From Sparassis latifolia (taxonomy: Eukaryota > Basidiomycota > Agaricomycetes > Polyporales > Sparassidaceae), in the NCBI GenBank assembly GCA_018466975.1, contig CM031555.1, positions 1,488,001 through 1,552,000 of the forward strand: a stretch of DNA of 64,000 bases. The letters are read 5' to 3'. Under the pieces are notes generated by a model that saw only the letters and a list, made by a program, of their open reading frames with translations, made no database searches and was not told the DNA's origin. Positions 33,956 through 46,674 of the stretch are shown piece by piece. Numbering within the stretch: the first letter of the stretch is position 1; the number at the start of each line of letters is the position of its first letter. Made by a program: the position numbers and the translations under genes.

Positions 33956-35136
33956 ATGCCCAAAGCGCCGTCCACCTTACCCATCTCTGCGCTCTTTGGA
34001 GTGATCAAGCCATCCGGACTGACGTCTATGGCCGTTGTCGAAGAAATCAAGCAACTGGTCGGAACTTCTCGCTTGTTCGTGGAAGGGGACAAATTGAAGA
34101 AGGCCAATGGATCGAGAGGCAAAACGAAACGCGGTAAGCACGACCGTTTTCCGGTCAAGATCGGTCAAGGAGGCACTCTGGATCCTCTGGCAGATGGAGT
34201 TCTTGGTAAATATTGTCTGGTCGACCCGTCTGAGAGCTCGATCTTACCCTTGATGTAAACAGTTGTAGGAGTAGGAAAGGGCACGAAGAAGCTGAGTGAA
34301 TTTCTAGACTGTGTTAAGGTGAGGGTATTACAGTCGCCGTACAAGAACTTTATTCACTATATGCGTCTAGGAGTACCGTACGACCTGTCTTCTTGGGTGT
34401 GAGACGGATACATATGATAGTGAAGGAAAGCAAGTCCGCGTCACTCCATGGCGACACGTTACCCGCGAGAAGGTCGAAGGCGCCTTAGATCAATTCAGAG
34501 GAGAGATTACGCAGGTGCCACCAATGTACGTAGTCTCTTGTTGAATCCAAATTTTTTCATGTCGTCTCCTGTAGATTTTCTGCTCTGAAGATGGACGGAA
34601 AACCGCTGTATGAATATGCACGGAAGGGCATCCCTCTACCACGCCCTATAGAACAACGCAAGGTTACCGTGCATTCTCTCGAGCTTGTCGACTGGAAAGG
34701 GAGTAAGCATGATTTTCGCTGGCCAGAAAAGAAATTCTCGGAGGAGGAAAAGAAGGCGATGGAGAAAGCGCTCCAGGGCGTCGAAACGAATGCCACCTTT
34801 GAAGACGAGCCTGAGGAGAATGGAACAGAGGCTCCGACGGCATTTGTCCTGCGGATGAGGGTATCGGGCGGCACATACGTGCGGTCTATCGTGCATGACC
34901 TCGGGCATGCCTTGGAATCATCTGCCCATGTTGTCACCCTTACGCGCTCCCGGCAAGGTCGGTTCTCGCTGGAGCCCACAGAAAACACCGATCTTCCATG
35001 TGTTCCATTCGAGGTCTTCACAAAAGCGAGGGAAGATGTAGGAGAAATTGATGCCAATGGATGGGCAGAATGGGAGAGGGAAGTGATGGACCGACTAGAA
35101 ATCATTGAAGGTAAGGGAATTGACAAGAGCAACTAA
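33956..35136 (+). CDS. PUS4: tRNA pseudouridine-55 synthase (TruB/Pus4 family)
   Basis: Four exons (33956-34205, 34263-34318, 34371-34525, 34575-35136) encode about 340 residues. The TruB signature GQGGTLDPLADGVL carries the catalytic Asp76. It is followed by VGKGTKKL, the conserved TDTYDSEG strand, QVPP, FSALKMDGKPLYEYARKG and RVSGGTYVRSIVHDLG. The enzyme makes the universal pseudouridine 55 in the T-loop of tRNA; yeast Pus4 acts in both nucleus and mitochondria. An acidic insertion (EDEPEENGTE) sits before the last conserved block. The start is the first in-frame ATG, directly followed by the SALFGVIKPSG opening of the fold. Confidence 0.93.
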
Positions 35137-36046
35137 ATTTGTATCGGTATGTCACCAGTAATTCTTTCTCATCGCCATGTACTCACCGTGCAATAAGTTG
35201 TTATACATATACCGCTTCCTAATAGAAACTACATGGCAAGGAATATCTCCTTGTGCTGGGATGATTGACAACTATCGCCTGCGCAGAACAGTGGTCAACT
35301 TACAGTCTATCAGCTATCGGCCCGACTTGTTATCTTCTCTGCCGCCACTTTTCTGCTGAAATAACGGCAGTGCGGCGAGTAATCGGACAATCATATGTAT
35401 GTGGACTTGATGCTGGACTTCTCCGCCTTATCAAACATCCAGAATATTCAACCGACCGGTAGCAGCAGTAGGCAGTCATTTGACGCCTCGTCGTAATCGA
35501 GTGCAGTGCTTGACGCCATTTAATACCTTTTGGCGTCCTGTTTTTGAAATCTTGTTAGGTATGTGATCCGTCACTTCTACACCACAGTCTGACGTCCATT
35601 CTTTTCGGCTTATTGATACCTTATTGTCCCGCCATTTATGACGTTATTCGTCCAAGAGATGAAGTCAAAGCTCTGAGAACAACTGAACGGAGCGCGGAGA
35701 GAAAGCGGAGATGACCTCGGAGGAGTTCTGATCTGAAGCAACGAATCTATCTGGCAGGCGTCGTCGGGCCACAGGGTCTACAATGAATGCTCGTCCCGTC
35801 GTAGATGTTGTCATATTGATGCTCACGGGGGCAAATCCCAGGAGAGGCAGCATCGAGCAACCAGGGAGGTACGCCTATGCTTTTCGGGCATTTTTTTCAC
35901 CGAGGTGCCAGCTCTCGAAAGTTCTAACAAAGTCACAACAACCAACGAGTCTTTGCCGCTCAAACTTCTGAATTCGCCTCATCTCCGAGTTCCAAGGGAG
36001 ACTTGAGGTAAGATAGAACACAGCTATCTCTGCATCGGTCTCCCGT
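35137..36046. other. Intergenic, nothing recognised
   Basis: No gene. A small inverted pair TGACGCC (35511-35517) / GGCGTC (35532-35537), followed by a related TGACGTCC-rich stretch to about 35650, may be the remnant of a repeat. I could not define ends. Confidence 0.35.
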
Positions 36047-37221
36047 CCGTTGAAACCTGGTGTCTATGCCCCTATCCCTACCCTTTTTAAACCAGAATCC
36101 GAGGATCTCGGTACGTCATCTCTTGACTGTCTTCCAAATTTACGTCTGATGTGTTGTGTTCAAGATCTGAGGTCGCTCGAAAAAGCTGTGCCATGCTGGC
36201 AAAGGCCGGTGTTCACCCACTTCTCGCCGGAAGCATGGGAGAGGGCCACCATTTGACGCATGCAGAATGGATGACGGTTGTCCAGACCGCTCGTTGGGGC
36301 TTTTGTTGATGCAGGTCTTGGCGACGTACCAATAACAGCTGGTACGGGCGTTGGTAGTACCCGCGAAACGATTGACCTGTTCATTCGGTCTGCGAAGGTT
36401 GGTGTTGGTGCCCACTACGCGATGGTCATTGCCAGCGTTTATTTTGCTCGAGTACTGGCTGGTGGACACAGAATGGCCTTAAAGGCGTTTTGCAGAGATG
36501 TATCAGAGAGTAGTCCAATTCCGGTACTGATCTACAATTGTGAGTTCCTGTTCCTCCTTCCGATCGTATTCCTCGACGAATTCATTGTTGACGCTCGATC
36601 TGCAGATCCCAGAGCGAGTGGGATGCATTGATTTGGACTCCGATCTGATCATAGAGTTGGCCGGAGACTATCCCAATGTTGCTGGCGTGAAGCTCACGTA
36701 CGCATATAACTTCGATGGGTTATTGCGATATCGGGCATCTATCTAGCTGTGGCAATGTCGGAAAGCTGACGCGTATTTGCGGTGTTGTCTCTGATCCTCT
36801 CTTCACTTCCTCCTACCTGCGGAAGAATCCCGACACTCCTCGTCCCTTCAACTTTTGCAAACGGCCATGCAGCCATTACTGGCCTGGCAAACGTCGCTCC
36901 CGTGCGTTGCTCCTGATTTATCACTCCGATGTAAATCACTCGCTATTCACCTTTCGTGTTGTTCAGCCAACCGTAGCAAGATTGTTTGAGCTGTCGGAAC
37001 TGGTTGTCTCGGACCTTGCTTTACTGAAAGAGGCCCAAGTCTTGCAAGCAGCAGTATCTCGTGCAGACTTCCTCGACACGAAGACAGGAATAGCCGGCAC
37101 GAAGGGTCTGTGGACAACTTGTATAGCTAAGTATGGTGGGCTGTCCCGCAGGCGCCTCTCGCTGATGGCGATGGTGCTGTCCGAGATCTCGTCCAACTTG
37201 AACAGGCGATGAATAAGAAGT
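36047..37221 (+). pseudogene. DapA/dihydrodipicolinate-synthase-family aldolase, decayed
   Basis: Fragments in order match a fungal DHDPS-like lyase (4-hydroxy-2-oxoglutarate aldolase-like): GVYAPIPTLFKPESEDL, AKAGVHPLLAGSMGEGHH, DVPITAGTGVGSTRETID, IDLDSDLIIELAG, NVAGVKLT, CGNVGKLTRICGVVSD, FANGHAAITGLANVAP and GIAGTKGLW. They fall in different frames. One base is missing after KAV (about 36190), another shift lies near 36290, and there is one around the 36600 splice. Sequence encoding the middle of the barrel is missing at about 36850, and there is a last shift near 37165 before a conserved-looking C-terminus. Several introns are still recognisable. The combined lesions make a functional product very unlikely. 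Confidence 0.85.
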
Positions 37222-37641
37222 AAAGACAATTGAGGCCTACTGCGTAGCTAGTGTGTATGTGGTATATCCCTATGTTCTTCGTGAACCAGTCGGGTCGGTA
37301 CCCTCAACTTTTTAGTTACAGCTCCAATCTAATCTCATCGATCTCATACATCTCCGAGATTTGCAGGTAATTGTAAAAACAACATAGACAGCCTGAAACT
37401 GTCCATGCTTACACCCTTACTTATGAAGCATTCGGCGCTCAACTTCTTCGGCCGCCAGACGATGGGAGATTCGGATGAGAAAAAACACCTTAGGTGGTCA
37501 AAAGACGTACGACGTGTGTGACGCCGAGAACAGGTGACTCGTCGACGAACCGAAAATTCACAAGGGCTGACTCAACGCGGTTGCTACTATAGTAAAGGTC
37601 TCTGAAGTGCCACATCTTTGTTGGTCTCGTCGTCCACGACG
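37222..37641. other. Intergenic, upstream of the transhydrogenase gene
   Basis: No coding features seen. It should contain the promoter of the transhydrogenase gene. Confidence 0.4.
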
Positions 37642-40600
37642 ATGAGCTCCAAGATTGCTCTGCGTTGCTCGAGGAGTGTGCTCAACACTGGGCGATCTAC
37701 TAACGGGCGCTTGTGGCGAGGTGAAGGGTCATCAACTGCTTGGTTCGAGGAATGCTAATATTATAACTCAAACTATGTGGCAGTCTCGTGCTCACTTCGT
37801 CACTATCATGCAACGGCATGTGTTTGGAATGCACAGCGACCCCGAGTTACCACAGCGGGCGTTAATGCTGCGAAGCAGGAAACAACAGGTCTGTCTCCAC
37901 TCAGTTATCGGTGATTGTATGGCCGCGTTACCTAACTCCCTCATATTCCAGTAGGTATACCGTACTCGGAACTGACCGTTGGAGTACCACTCGAGGTTTA
38001 CCCAAATGAACACCGGGTAGCCCTTACGCCGCAGAATGCAGCCCTCCTTCTTAAGAAGGGATTCTCTCAAGTTTTGGTGGAGAAGTCAGCTGGTTCGAGG
38101 GCGCAATTTTTGGATGAGCAATACAGGGCTGCAGGAGCGACGATTGTGGACAGGGAACATGTTCTTAAAACATCGGATATATTACTGAAAGTCAGACCAC
38201 CAGTGCTCGGTCAAGAAGCTGAACAGGTCAAGGAAGGCGGCACCGTCATCTCATTCTTATACCCTGGGCAGAATAAGCCCATCGTCGATGCATTGGCTGC
38301 CCGGAAAGCTAATGCGTTCGCTATGGAAATGATACCCCGGATATCTCGTGCTCAAGTTTTCGATGCTCTCAGGTATACAATATCTTGCTGTCATTGTCAA
38401 GATACTCACTATGTATGTTCAACAGTTCTATGGCTAATATAGCGGGTTACAAGGCGGTGTTGGAGGCAGCCAATCACTTTGGACGATTCCTGACAGGTCA
38501 AGTCACCGCGGCTGGGTGCGTGTTCGTTCGCATAGTCATGATTTGGTACTGATATCCGTCAATTGGAAAGCAAGGTGATGGACACATTGCTTTGTACCAT
38601 ATCTCTTATCTTTTTAACATTTCCATCTTAGATCCCACCTTGTAAGGTACTCGTAATCGGCGCTGGAGTGGCCGGGTTGAGTGCTATTGCAACGGTAAGG
38701 TTCGATCTGTGTAACTGATCGCCTTTTTGACCCCATTCAAGGCCAGACGTATGGGTGCTATTGTGCGAGGCTTTGACACCCGAGCTGCAGCGCGGGAACA
38801 GGTACAATCTCTTGGTGCTGAGTTCTTGGAAGTGGCCATTAAAGAATCAGGAGAGGGCGGAGGAGGATATGCCAGAGAGATGTCAAAGGAATTCATCGAC
38901 GCTGAGATGGCACTCTTCCTGGAACAATGCAAAGACGTAGACATCGTCGTCACTACTGTGGGCATATATTCATTGATCTACATACCAGTATATCTTATCC
39001 ACCCTCCACCTCCAGGCACTCATTCCTGGTATACCTGCTCCGAAATTGATCACTCAAGAGGTAAGGTCGGTGAAAATCTTCATTTTATGAAGCTTATATC
39101 TGTATTGTAGATGGTTTCTGCTATGAAGCAAGGTTCTGTGATAGTAGATCTGGCTGCCGAGACCGGAGGCAACTGCGCACTGACCAAACCAGGAGAACTG
39201 TACGTGCATAATGGTGTCACAATTATTGGTGAATACACACTAGTTCCGGATCTCGTCCACTCTCTCAATGCACTACACTTACAGGTTACACGGATCTGCC
39301 TTCACGTCTGCCTACTCAGTCGTCTACGCTGTACTCGAACAATATCACGAAATTCCTTCTTTCAATAGGTGATAGCGGCAGGTTCGCTGTTAACCTGGAG
39401 GATGAAGTGGTTCGTGGTGCACTTGTCGTACATAATGGCCAGTTGTTACCACCAGCCCCTCGACCTGCTCCTCCGCCGGTTGTGGCACCGCCAACACCGA
39501 CGAAAGCGGAAGTAGAGGAAGCTAAGGCTATTACCCCTTGGCAGAAGGCAACTCGAGAAGTTGCGACTATCACGACCGGAATGGGAACAGTTGTTGCATT
39601 GGGTAAAATTGCGGGGCCGGCGTTCATGAGCAATTTCTTCACATTTGGTCTGGCTGGACTGATTGGATACCGAGTCGTTTGGGGTGTTGCGCCAGCATTG
39701 CACTCTCCTCTGATGTCTGTCACCAATGCAATCTCTGGTCTGTCTCTGCATCACAACAGCCGCATATCCTTCCTGATATTCGTATGGTGCAGGTATGGTC
39801 GGCATAGGTGGTCTTTTCGTCATGGGAGGTGGCTATCTGCCAGGAACTATTCCTCAAGCTCTGGGTGCCCTGTCGGTTCTTCTCGCTAGTATCAATGTCT
39901 CTGGCGGCTTCGTAATTACCAAGCGCATGTTGGACATGTTCAAGCGTGAGATTTTGTTTTACGTTTGTTCACCTCGCCGCGACCTTATGAGGTTTCCTAG
40001 GTGCAACTGATCCTCCGGAATATGCGTGGCTGTATGGCATTCCAGCTGTTGTGTTTACTGGAGGTTTCTTGGCTGCTGCAAGTACCGGTATGTCAGGCCT
40101 TGTGCAAGCCGGTTATCTCACGAGCAGTCTTCTGTGTATCGGTACGTTTCCCTCTTGTTCGAGGATGCTTGCTGTTCATGATCAATTTCTCTACCTTCGT
40201 AGGCTCCATCTCTGGACTTGCTTCACAGACCACCGCTCGTCAAGGCAATATTCTCGGCATTCTGGGCGTCAGCTCGGGTATCTTAGCTTCATTGGCGGCT
40301 GTTGGCTTTTCTCCGGAAGTTCTGGCTCAATTCGCTGCCGTATCCGCCATTGGTGGGACCATTGGGACTATCATCGGTAGACGGATCACTGCCATCGAAT
40401 TGCCGCAGATGGTGGCTGCGCTCCATTCGGTGGTTGGTCTTGCCGCAGTGCTTACGAGTATTGGAAGTGTTCTCGCGAACGTTGATCATGCCTCTACTTT
40501 ACATCTAGTCACCGCCTACCTTGGGGTCCTCATCGGTTTGTGGCAGTCCTTTCAACTGAATGAATCGTGATAAATAATCGATCACTAGGTGGTATCACGT

Positions 40601-42039
40601 TCACTGGCTCCATTGTTGCTTTCCTGAAATTGGCGGGCCGTGTCAGCTCTCGACCATTTGTTCTTCCTGGAAGGAATCTGGTCAATGGTTCACTCCTTGG
40701 AGCTAATATTGCGTCTATGGCTGCATTCGTATCCATGGCTCCCCACGCACCTGTTGTTGCAGCTGGCTTCCTCGGTGTAAATACTGTCTTGAGTTTCATC
40801 AAAGGCTTTACGACCACTGCCGCTATCGGTGGTGCAGACATGCGTGCGTCTGGTTCTCCGTGTATGCGAATGTGATTGCTGAAGGTATCTGTGCAGCGGT
40901 TGTTATCACTGTCTTGAACGCATATTCTGGCTTCGCTCTTGTCGCGGAAGGTACGCACCTCATCCATCCAACCTGATAACAAATCGATATTGTCTTATAG
41001 GATTCATGCTTGATAACCCACTTTTGACGACCATTGGTTCTCTCATCGGCGTTAGCGGTTCAATTCTGTCATACATCATGGTGTGGATTCCGCGTAGTCG
41101 TCCGAGACCGTGGCTCACGGAGTTCTCGGCTACCAGTGCGTTGCGATGAATAGGACATTAACAAATGTCTTGTTCGGCGGCATCTCCTCGCCAGCGCAGT
41201 CAGACTACAAGATTGAAGGATCAATAACAAAGACCACCGTAGATGAAACTGTCGAAAGTTTAGCGAACGCTGACAGTGTTATCCTAGTGCGTCCCTTTAC
41301 TCCGTTTCGTGCGCTTGGCTGGATGATGCCAATCGTATGCCTGTTGCAGGTCGTGGGCTATGGAATGGCCGTCGCAAAGGCACAATATGCGATCTCCGAC
41401 ATCGTGTCGTACTTGCGCTCTAAAGATATCAAGGTTCGATTCGCCATCCATCCAGTTGCTGGACGGTATGCTTTTCCGTCGATTCTTGCGTGAAGCGTAA
41501 CTCATGTTTTTATTTAGGATGCCCGGCCAATGCAACGTCCTTCTTGCCGAAGCTTCTGTGCCCTATGATAGTGAGTAACAGACATCACGTTGACATGGAA
41601 AATAGTCTCACCCCTTCGTACAGTCGTCTTGGAGATGGACGAGATTAATGACGATTTTCCGGACACTGACGTGACGCTCGTCATTGGCGCGAACGACACG
41701 GTCAACCCCATTGCGCTCGAGCCGGGCTCGGCAATTGCGGGCATGCCTGTACTGCATGCGTGGAAGAGCAAGCAGGTCATAGTCATGAAGAGAGGCATGT
41801 CCAGTGGATACGGTCAGTGGCGTTTTGCCTATCGTCTATTCGCGACCGGCGCCGATTCCTATGCCCTACAGCGGATGTTCCGAACCCGATGTTCTACATG
41901 CCCGGCACGAAAATGCTGTTTGGCGATGCCAAGGATACCTGTGAAGGTGAGTCTCGTACCCTCATAGTGCGATGCAGAACATTACTGACATATTGCGCTG
42001 CATCCAGCTATCAAGAAGGGATTGCAGGCCAGGACTTAG
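37642..42039 (+). CDS. NNT: Mitochondrial NAD(P) transhydrogenase (fused alpha-beta)
   Basis: Twenty-two exons encode about 1073 residues: 37642-37720, 37784-37888, 37955-38372, 38426-38515, 38571-38574, 38632-38694, 38742-38957, 39016-39060, 39111-39228, 39285-39737, 39793-39945, 40001-40141, 40203-40535, 40589-40843, 40897-40950, 41001-41080, 41137-41286, 41350-41465, 41518-41570, 41624-41812, 41872-41946, 42008-42039. The enzyme uses the proton gradient to reduce NADP+ with NADH in the mitochondrial inner membrane. The N-terminus is Arg/Ser-rich and nearly free of acidic residues, as in a presequence. Domain I has [19 protein letters not shown] and [11 protein letters not shown]. Domain II has many membrane helices ([18 protein letters not shown]). 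Domain III binds NADP ([34 protein letters not shown]). All phases agree. Confidence 0.95.
38571..38574 (+). other. 4-nt microexon (CAAG) in the transhydrogenase gene
   Basis: The conserved TAAGKIPP of domain I needs a Lys codon that is absent at the simple exon junction. CAAG, flanked by AG before and GTGATG after, completes Gly and supplies Lys. It leaves two introns of 55 and 57 nt, the normal length in this genome. Skipping it would shift the frame. Confidence 0.8.
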
Positions 42040-42685
42040 GTGCAGGTGGATAGTTGGCTCGTATATATGTGCATAGATCTAGAACTTGCGAAGCAGTACA
42101 TTTTGGTTACCCCGGCCTACCCTACGGATGGCGGTGGGATTACACGAACAGGTTCGTGATACCAGCGAAAGCGGCGTCATCTCTTGTTTATTGGATCAGA
42201 AATTGTGGGATCGACCCTCGCGGGTTCCGTCGCACATCATTCCAATTGAATTGTTCCATGACGAAAGGTCCAGCATTGAACTGTGAGGTCGAACTCCATC
42301 CACCACGTATGGCGCCACACACGCGTACGCATACGTACTATGCTACTCGAAGCAAAGACCGAAGGAAAATTACAACCAGGGTAGCAACCAAAGCCCTGGC
42401 GGCTCTACCCAGACAAGTAAAACGAATCTGTAAAATGTACACCACACACGGCGTATGAAGTCCAAAGCAGACGTACGTGTAATGGGCGGGAGGAGTGAAC
42501 GAAAGATGGTATAATAATGATACAGTCCGGGGTCCGTGCCGCACTGGAGTTAAGATGCTGCTTTGTGGTCTGTGCTTCCTAGATCTTTCTGTCTGAATCG
42601 TCTACGGGTCCGTTCCTAGTTCTCCACCTTGCTTCCCGGGGTGAGGTAAATTAAGCGACGCTATCCAGGAAAATACCCCGGTCTG
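42040..42685. other. Convergent 3' flanks of the transhydrogenase and transporter genes
   Basis: No gene supported; the two genes end towards each other here. Confidence 0.45.
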
Positions 42686-44507
42686 TCATGGCGCCTGCGC
42701 CGATTCGACGAGCGTAGATGAGGACACGGAGCCACCCATTGCACTAGCGGGGCGCGACGTGGGATAGGTCGATAGTGCGCTTGATGGACGGGAGAGCGAC
42801 GTCGGATACGACGCGGAGGTGGAAAGGGAGCCCTGTGCGTGCTGCACGAACGTGTGGCCGCTGGTCGGGTACACGTACGCTGCGCCGACGTTCTCTGGGG
42901 CGGTAAAGACCAGCGAAGTCGAGGACGAGAGCGCGGGAATCGCGTTGGGATGGGGCGCAACGAACTGGGCAAGCTGGGACGCAGCGACACGAATCGCGCG
43001 CAGCGGCAGGACGCGGCCCGCATGCTCCGGGCGCTTCTTTTCTTGTGATAGAATGGGTTCGTCGCGCTCGACGGGCGAACCGGGAAAAGACATCGTCCCC
43101 GAGGAATAGGAGGTGAGCGAGGATAGCGAGGACATAGACGCGCGCCGGGAAAGGGCGCCCCCTGACAGCTCGACTGCGGAGGAGGCGCGGAAACTCGGCA
43201 TAGCCTTCCACCACCATGCTTTGCATTCCTTGAAGGGGCTACAGTCTGTAACGTTTTCCGGCTGATTGTACATCCAGGTCGCAACAAGGACGACAGTCGA
43301 GCCGAGTATGAACGTGATGGTCATCTGGAAGTTGAAGAGTGCGACGGACGCAAGGAAGGAAATGACGATGCTCAGACTCGTCGCGAACCCCTTCAGAATG
43401 TTGTCCGCATACTTGATTACGAGGGCGGTGAGCAATCCGCCGAGAACCTGGACCAAGACAGTTGCCCATGCCCACACACCGAAGTTCTCAAACAGCCGCA
43501 TGCTGAAGACCCCAGACCCCGGCGTGGCCGATGCGGTTTGCGAGAACACGATAGGAAGTAGCGCGGGGAGAAGGGAGAACAACGACAGCTGGACGTTGCG
43601 GACCCAAAGGTCGGCCTGCGAGTTCTTCAGAACCATCTCGAAGTAGACACCCGCGAGCCCCGACGTGAAACACGCTGCTACGACCGCCATGAAGCCCTTG
43701 AATTGGTTCATGTCATGCGCCGCCACAACAGACGACGATGATGTTCCGCTCTGAATCTGAACGATGCCCACACCAATGGCGAGGAAGAACAGGGCAAGCC
43801 ATTTGGTCGGGTTAAGTTTCTTGCGAAGCAGGAGGACTGAAAACGCCGCGGTGGTGAGGATCTTCATCTGGTAGCTGACCTGGAAGGTCGCCGCCTCGAG
43901 GTTGGACACCGCGACGAACTGCAGATTATTTTGAATGACATATAGGATAGCGGGGACGGACAGTTTCCAGCAGTCCGATCGGAACACCTCTTTACCGAGG
44001 CGTCTGAAGCGGTAGAGAAACACGCGTGGGTTCCATGACGACGTGCCAGGGACGTTGGACGAGCAGCTTTCTATGCGGGAAAACGCGATGGCAAGGGAGA
44101 TGAAGCCCTTGAGCAGCTCAGTGACGAGGACGGCGGCGCCGGCAGAATACGTGTGAGACGGTGCCGCGGAGACGCGAGAGTAGTGCATTATGAGTGTCAA
44201 CGATGCGTTTTGGACTGCCAGAGTCACAAGCCTACAAAAACCGGCGGAAGAGTCAGCAATCGAACCAGGAAGGGTACGTGCAGCGACGAACACGCGCGAG
44301 GTGGTCGCATGCACTTGTCGAGCAACAGAACGCGAAAACGAAGACTCACGAAACGTATTTGAGGGGCATACCGCATATTGAGGGCACTATGTTCTGAGCG
44401 TCCTGGGCCAGGCCGAGCTCCTCAGTGTCATAGGCGTCTGCCTCTTTGAGGTTGAGGTTGAGATGCAACGCGTGCTGAGCACCGTCGAAGGGTTGGTGCT
44501 GGGCCAT
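42686..44507 (-). CDS. Golgi nucleotide-sugar transporter (SLC35A type) with long tail
   Basis: Two exons (44350-44507 and 42686-44231) encode about 567 residues, much longer than the usual 330-400. The membrane core has the SLC35A blocks LVTLAVQNASLTLIMHYSR, AAVLVTELLKG, YVIQNNLQFVAVSNLEAATFQVSYQ, KILTTAAFSVLLLRKKL, KWLALFFLAIGVG, VYFEMVLKNS and ALVIKYADNILKGFATS. This fits a UDP-galactose or UDP-GlcNAc transporter moving sugar nucleotides from cytosol to Golgi lumen. The substrate cannot be read from sequence. About 200 residues of Ser/Ala-rich tail follow the last helix and are unusual for the family. The 118-nt intron is twice the local norm. The start is the first ATG of an N-terminal cytosolic extension with an Asp/Glu patch. 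Confidence 0.88.
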
Positions 44508-45271
44508 GTCCAACCTTCTGTGGTCTGTGAATAATTAAGGTGGGGAAGACGGGTATCAGACGGAGAGAGGAGAAGGTCTAAAGAACGGGAGAGGCTCCGC
44601 AGTTGTTGCAGGACGACGGACAGAAGCAGTGTTGGGCCTCAGACGCTGGCTCAAAACATTTCCCGTGCGAACCATTCCGACTGACCGACCAAATGTGGGA
44701 GGTTCCTCGCCAATTTCCCGTTTCCGACTCCACATAACTCACATCTTTCTGCTCTTCGCGGTAACCATATTTCTCCTCTTCGCGACAACCGTATCACCTC
44801 TGCTATCCGACGCCCCACCCATTGCTCAAGTACCGGCGTCCGCTGGCTTCAGCGCTCTCACAAGCTCCAATTCGGGCAGACGAGTCTTGATGATGATCAG
44901 CCAGGCTACGCCGTGCAGGCGTCTTCGACCAATATTCAGATGTAATACAGATGCTATACTATAGTGCAGGCGCAATGCCAAGACGTGGGATGCCCACGGC
45001 GACTCCAACTCAATCACACACAACCCCGGTCCGCATATGTGCCGCGCGCAGGTAACGGAAGAACCCACCCTCGTTTCTGCCATCTCCCCGACCACGAAGC
45101 AAGCAGACACCTGCTGCGCAACGTCGCTTCGCGCCTTCTTTTCTACCGTATCCTCGAGCACAAAATTAGCAACATGAGCTCGCGAGAACTTCTTCCCGAA
45201 ATAAGCCCGAGGTGGAAGCAAAGCGGACGATTGGCTCCCCGTTACTCATGCCATTACTTACACCTCCCACA
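44508..45271. other. Intergenic, nucleotide-sugar transporter promoter and AP endonuclease 3' flank
   Basis: No gene supported on either strand. Confidence 0.4.
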
Positions 45272-46674
45272 CTACAGCTCGCCTTCTATCTCCAGCACAA
45301 CAGGGCAGTGGTCAGACGCCCCGTAGATGTCGCTCCTGATCTCGCACAGTCTGACGCGATCTACCATGCGCTCGCTCAGCACGACTGCACAGCAGCACAT
45401 CGATGACGCCAACGCGAGGCCGCGCCGCAGTGGTCACCAGATAGGAGCGTGAAGTGATCAGCCGCAGCAACTGGCTGAACCAGAACACGACTTACACATG
45501 TCAATCCTCCATCCAATGCCTTTGACCCTACAGTTGAAACGGTACGAGAAGTAGGTGTAATGTCGATCCTCGGGATGGAATCGCCTCCAGACGTCGACAA
45601 ATTTGCTTTCGTCCGAGTCTGTGCCTGGGTCCAGGATGTGCGCAAATGCTGTCGTTTCAGCTTCGGTATATCCGGCGGTCTTGTTCCAATTCCTCTTTGC
45701 ATTTGCAAGGTCTGCAGGATACATATCTGAGTTGAGCGGCTGGTGAGCCGCACTAGGAAGTAGTACGTACCCATCTCTGTGGAAGCGACGTTCAGATCGC
45801 CAGTCCAAATCACTGGTTTCTTCTTGTCGAGATCGTGGATATATGCCTCAAAATGTACATTCCACTCTTTTTTCGCGTCCAGAGTCTGCAAAGTTCGCGT
45901 TAGGAGCGCAGCAACGTCAGCATACGACGAGCACCTTCAGATCTGCCCCGGCATTCACAACATATGTCCCGATAACATAGCAATGCTCGAACTCGAGCGT
46001 GACTATCCTCCCCTTGACGAGGCTTGGGTCCGGATGCCCAGGCAGCGTGGTCGACACAGACAATGGCTTGTGCTTGGAAAGAATAGCCGTACCAGCTGCA
46101 TGCGAATACCTGCGTCACGCTGTCTCTGTCGGCACTTATGAGCTGCATAGCTTACAGTATGATTTCTTGTCAGCTATCGACCAGTGACGATATGGGAAAC
46201 GATTCGTGAGTGCAGGGTCCACTGGATCGTTGTTGACCTGTTATCCGTGGTGAGACTTCTGCCAGCACGGCACTTAATACAACGAAGTGACCTTCGTCTC
46301 CGTCAGTACGAGGATATCCGGGTCTTCTGCTTCGACATAATACTTGAAACCCTGAGAGCACACGCCGTTCAGACCGGCTCACACGGTGCGCAAGAAGTCG
46401 TTTCACGAGCACGCACCTTCTTCGTGGCGGCGGCCAGCCCACATATGTTCCACGTCGCGATCCTGAGCGTGCCGGGCACGCGCGGTGCGAACTGGATGTG
46501 CACGGGCAGCACCTTGTTCGTCGGCTGCGCGTTGGCAGACGTCGCATCCTCCGGTGACGCCTTTGCCTTTACCTTTACCTTCTTAGACGCGCGCGGCTGC
46601 GACGACTCACTCCCGTCTGCGGGTTCTGACGGAGAGTGTTTGCGTTTAGAGGAGGTCCCGCGTTCTGGGGCCAT
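45272..46674 (-). CDS. AP endonuclease of the ExoIII/APE1 family
   Basis: Seven exons (46417-46674, 46292-46351, 46156-46237, 45935-46095, 45771-45885, 45496-45726, 45272-45384) encode about 339 residues. The N-terminal 55 residues are Ser/Lys-rich with nuclear-localisation-like clusters ([12 protein letters not shown]). The catalytic domain shows [11 protein letters not shown] (metal-binding Asn), DILVLTETK (Glu), [22 protein letters not shown] (Asp/Asn), GIGWRID and the final SDHCPVV (Asp-His pair). The family incises DNA 5' to abasic sites in base excision repair. Exons are short but all junctions are canonical. The final intron, 111 nt, is longer than the rest. The start is the ATG after which the sequence turns basic; upstream in-frame codons look like leader. 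Confidence 0.93.

Noticed and set aside
37741..37760. TGGTTCGAGGAATGC resembling a tRNA T-arm
   Set aside because: No acceptor or anticodon stem around it; it lies within the first intron of the transhydrogenase gene.
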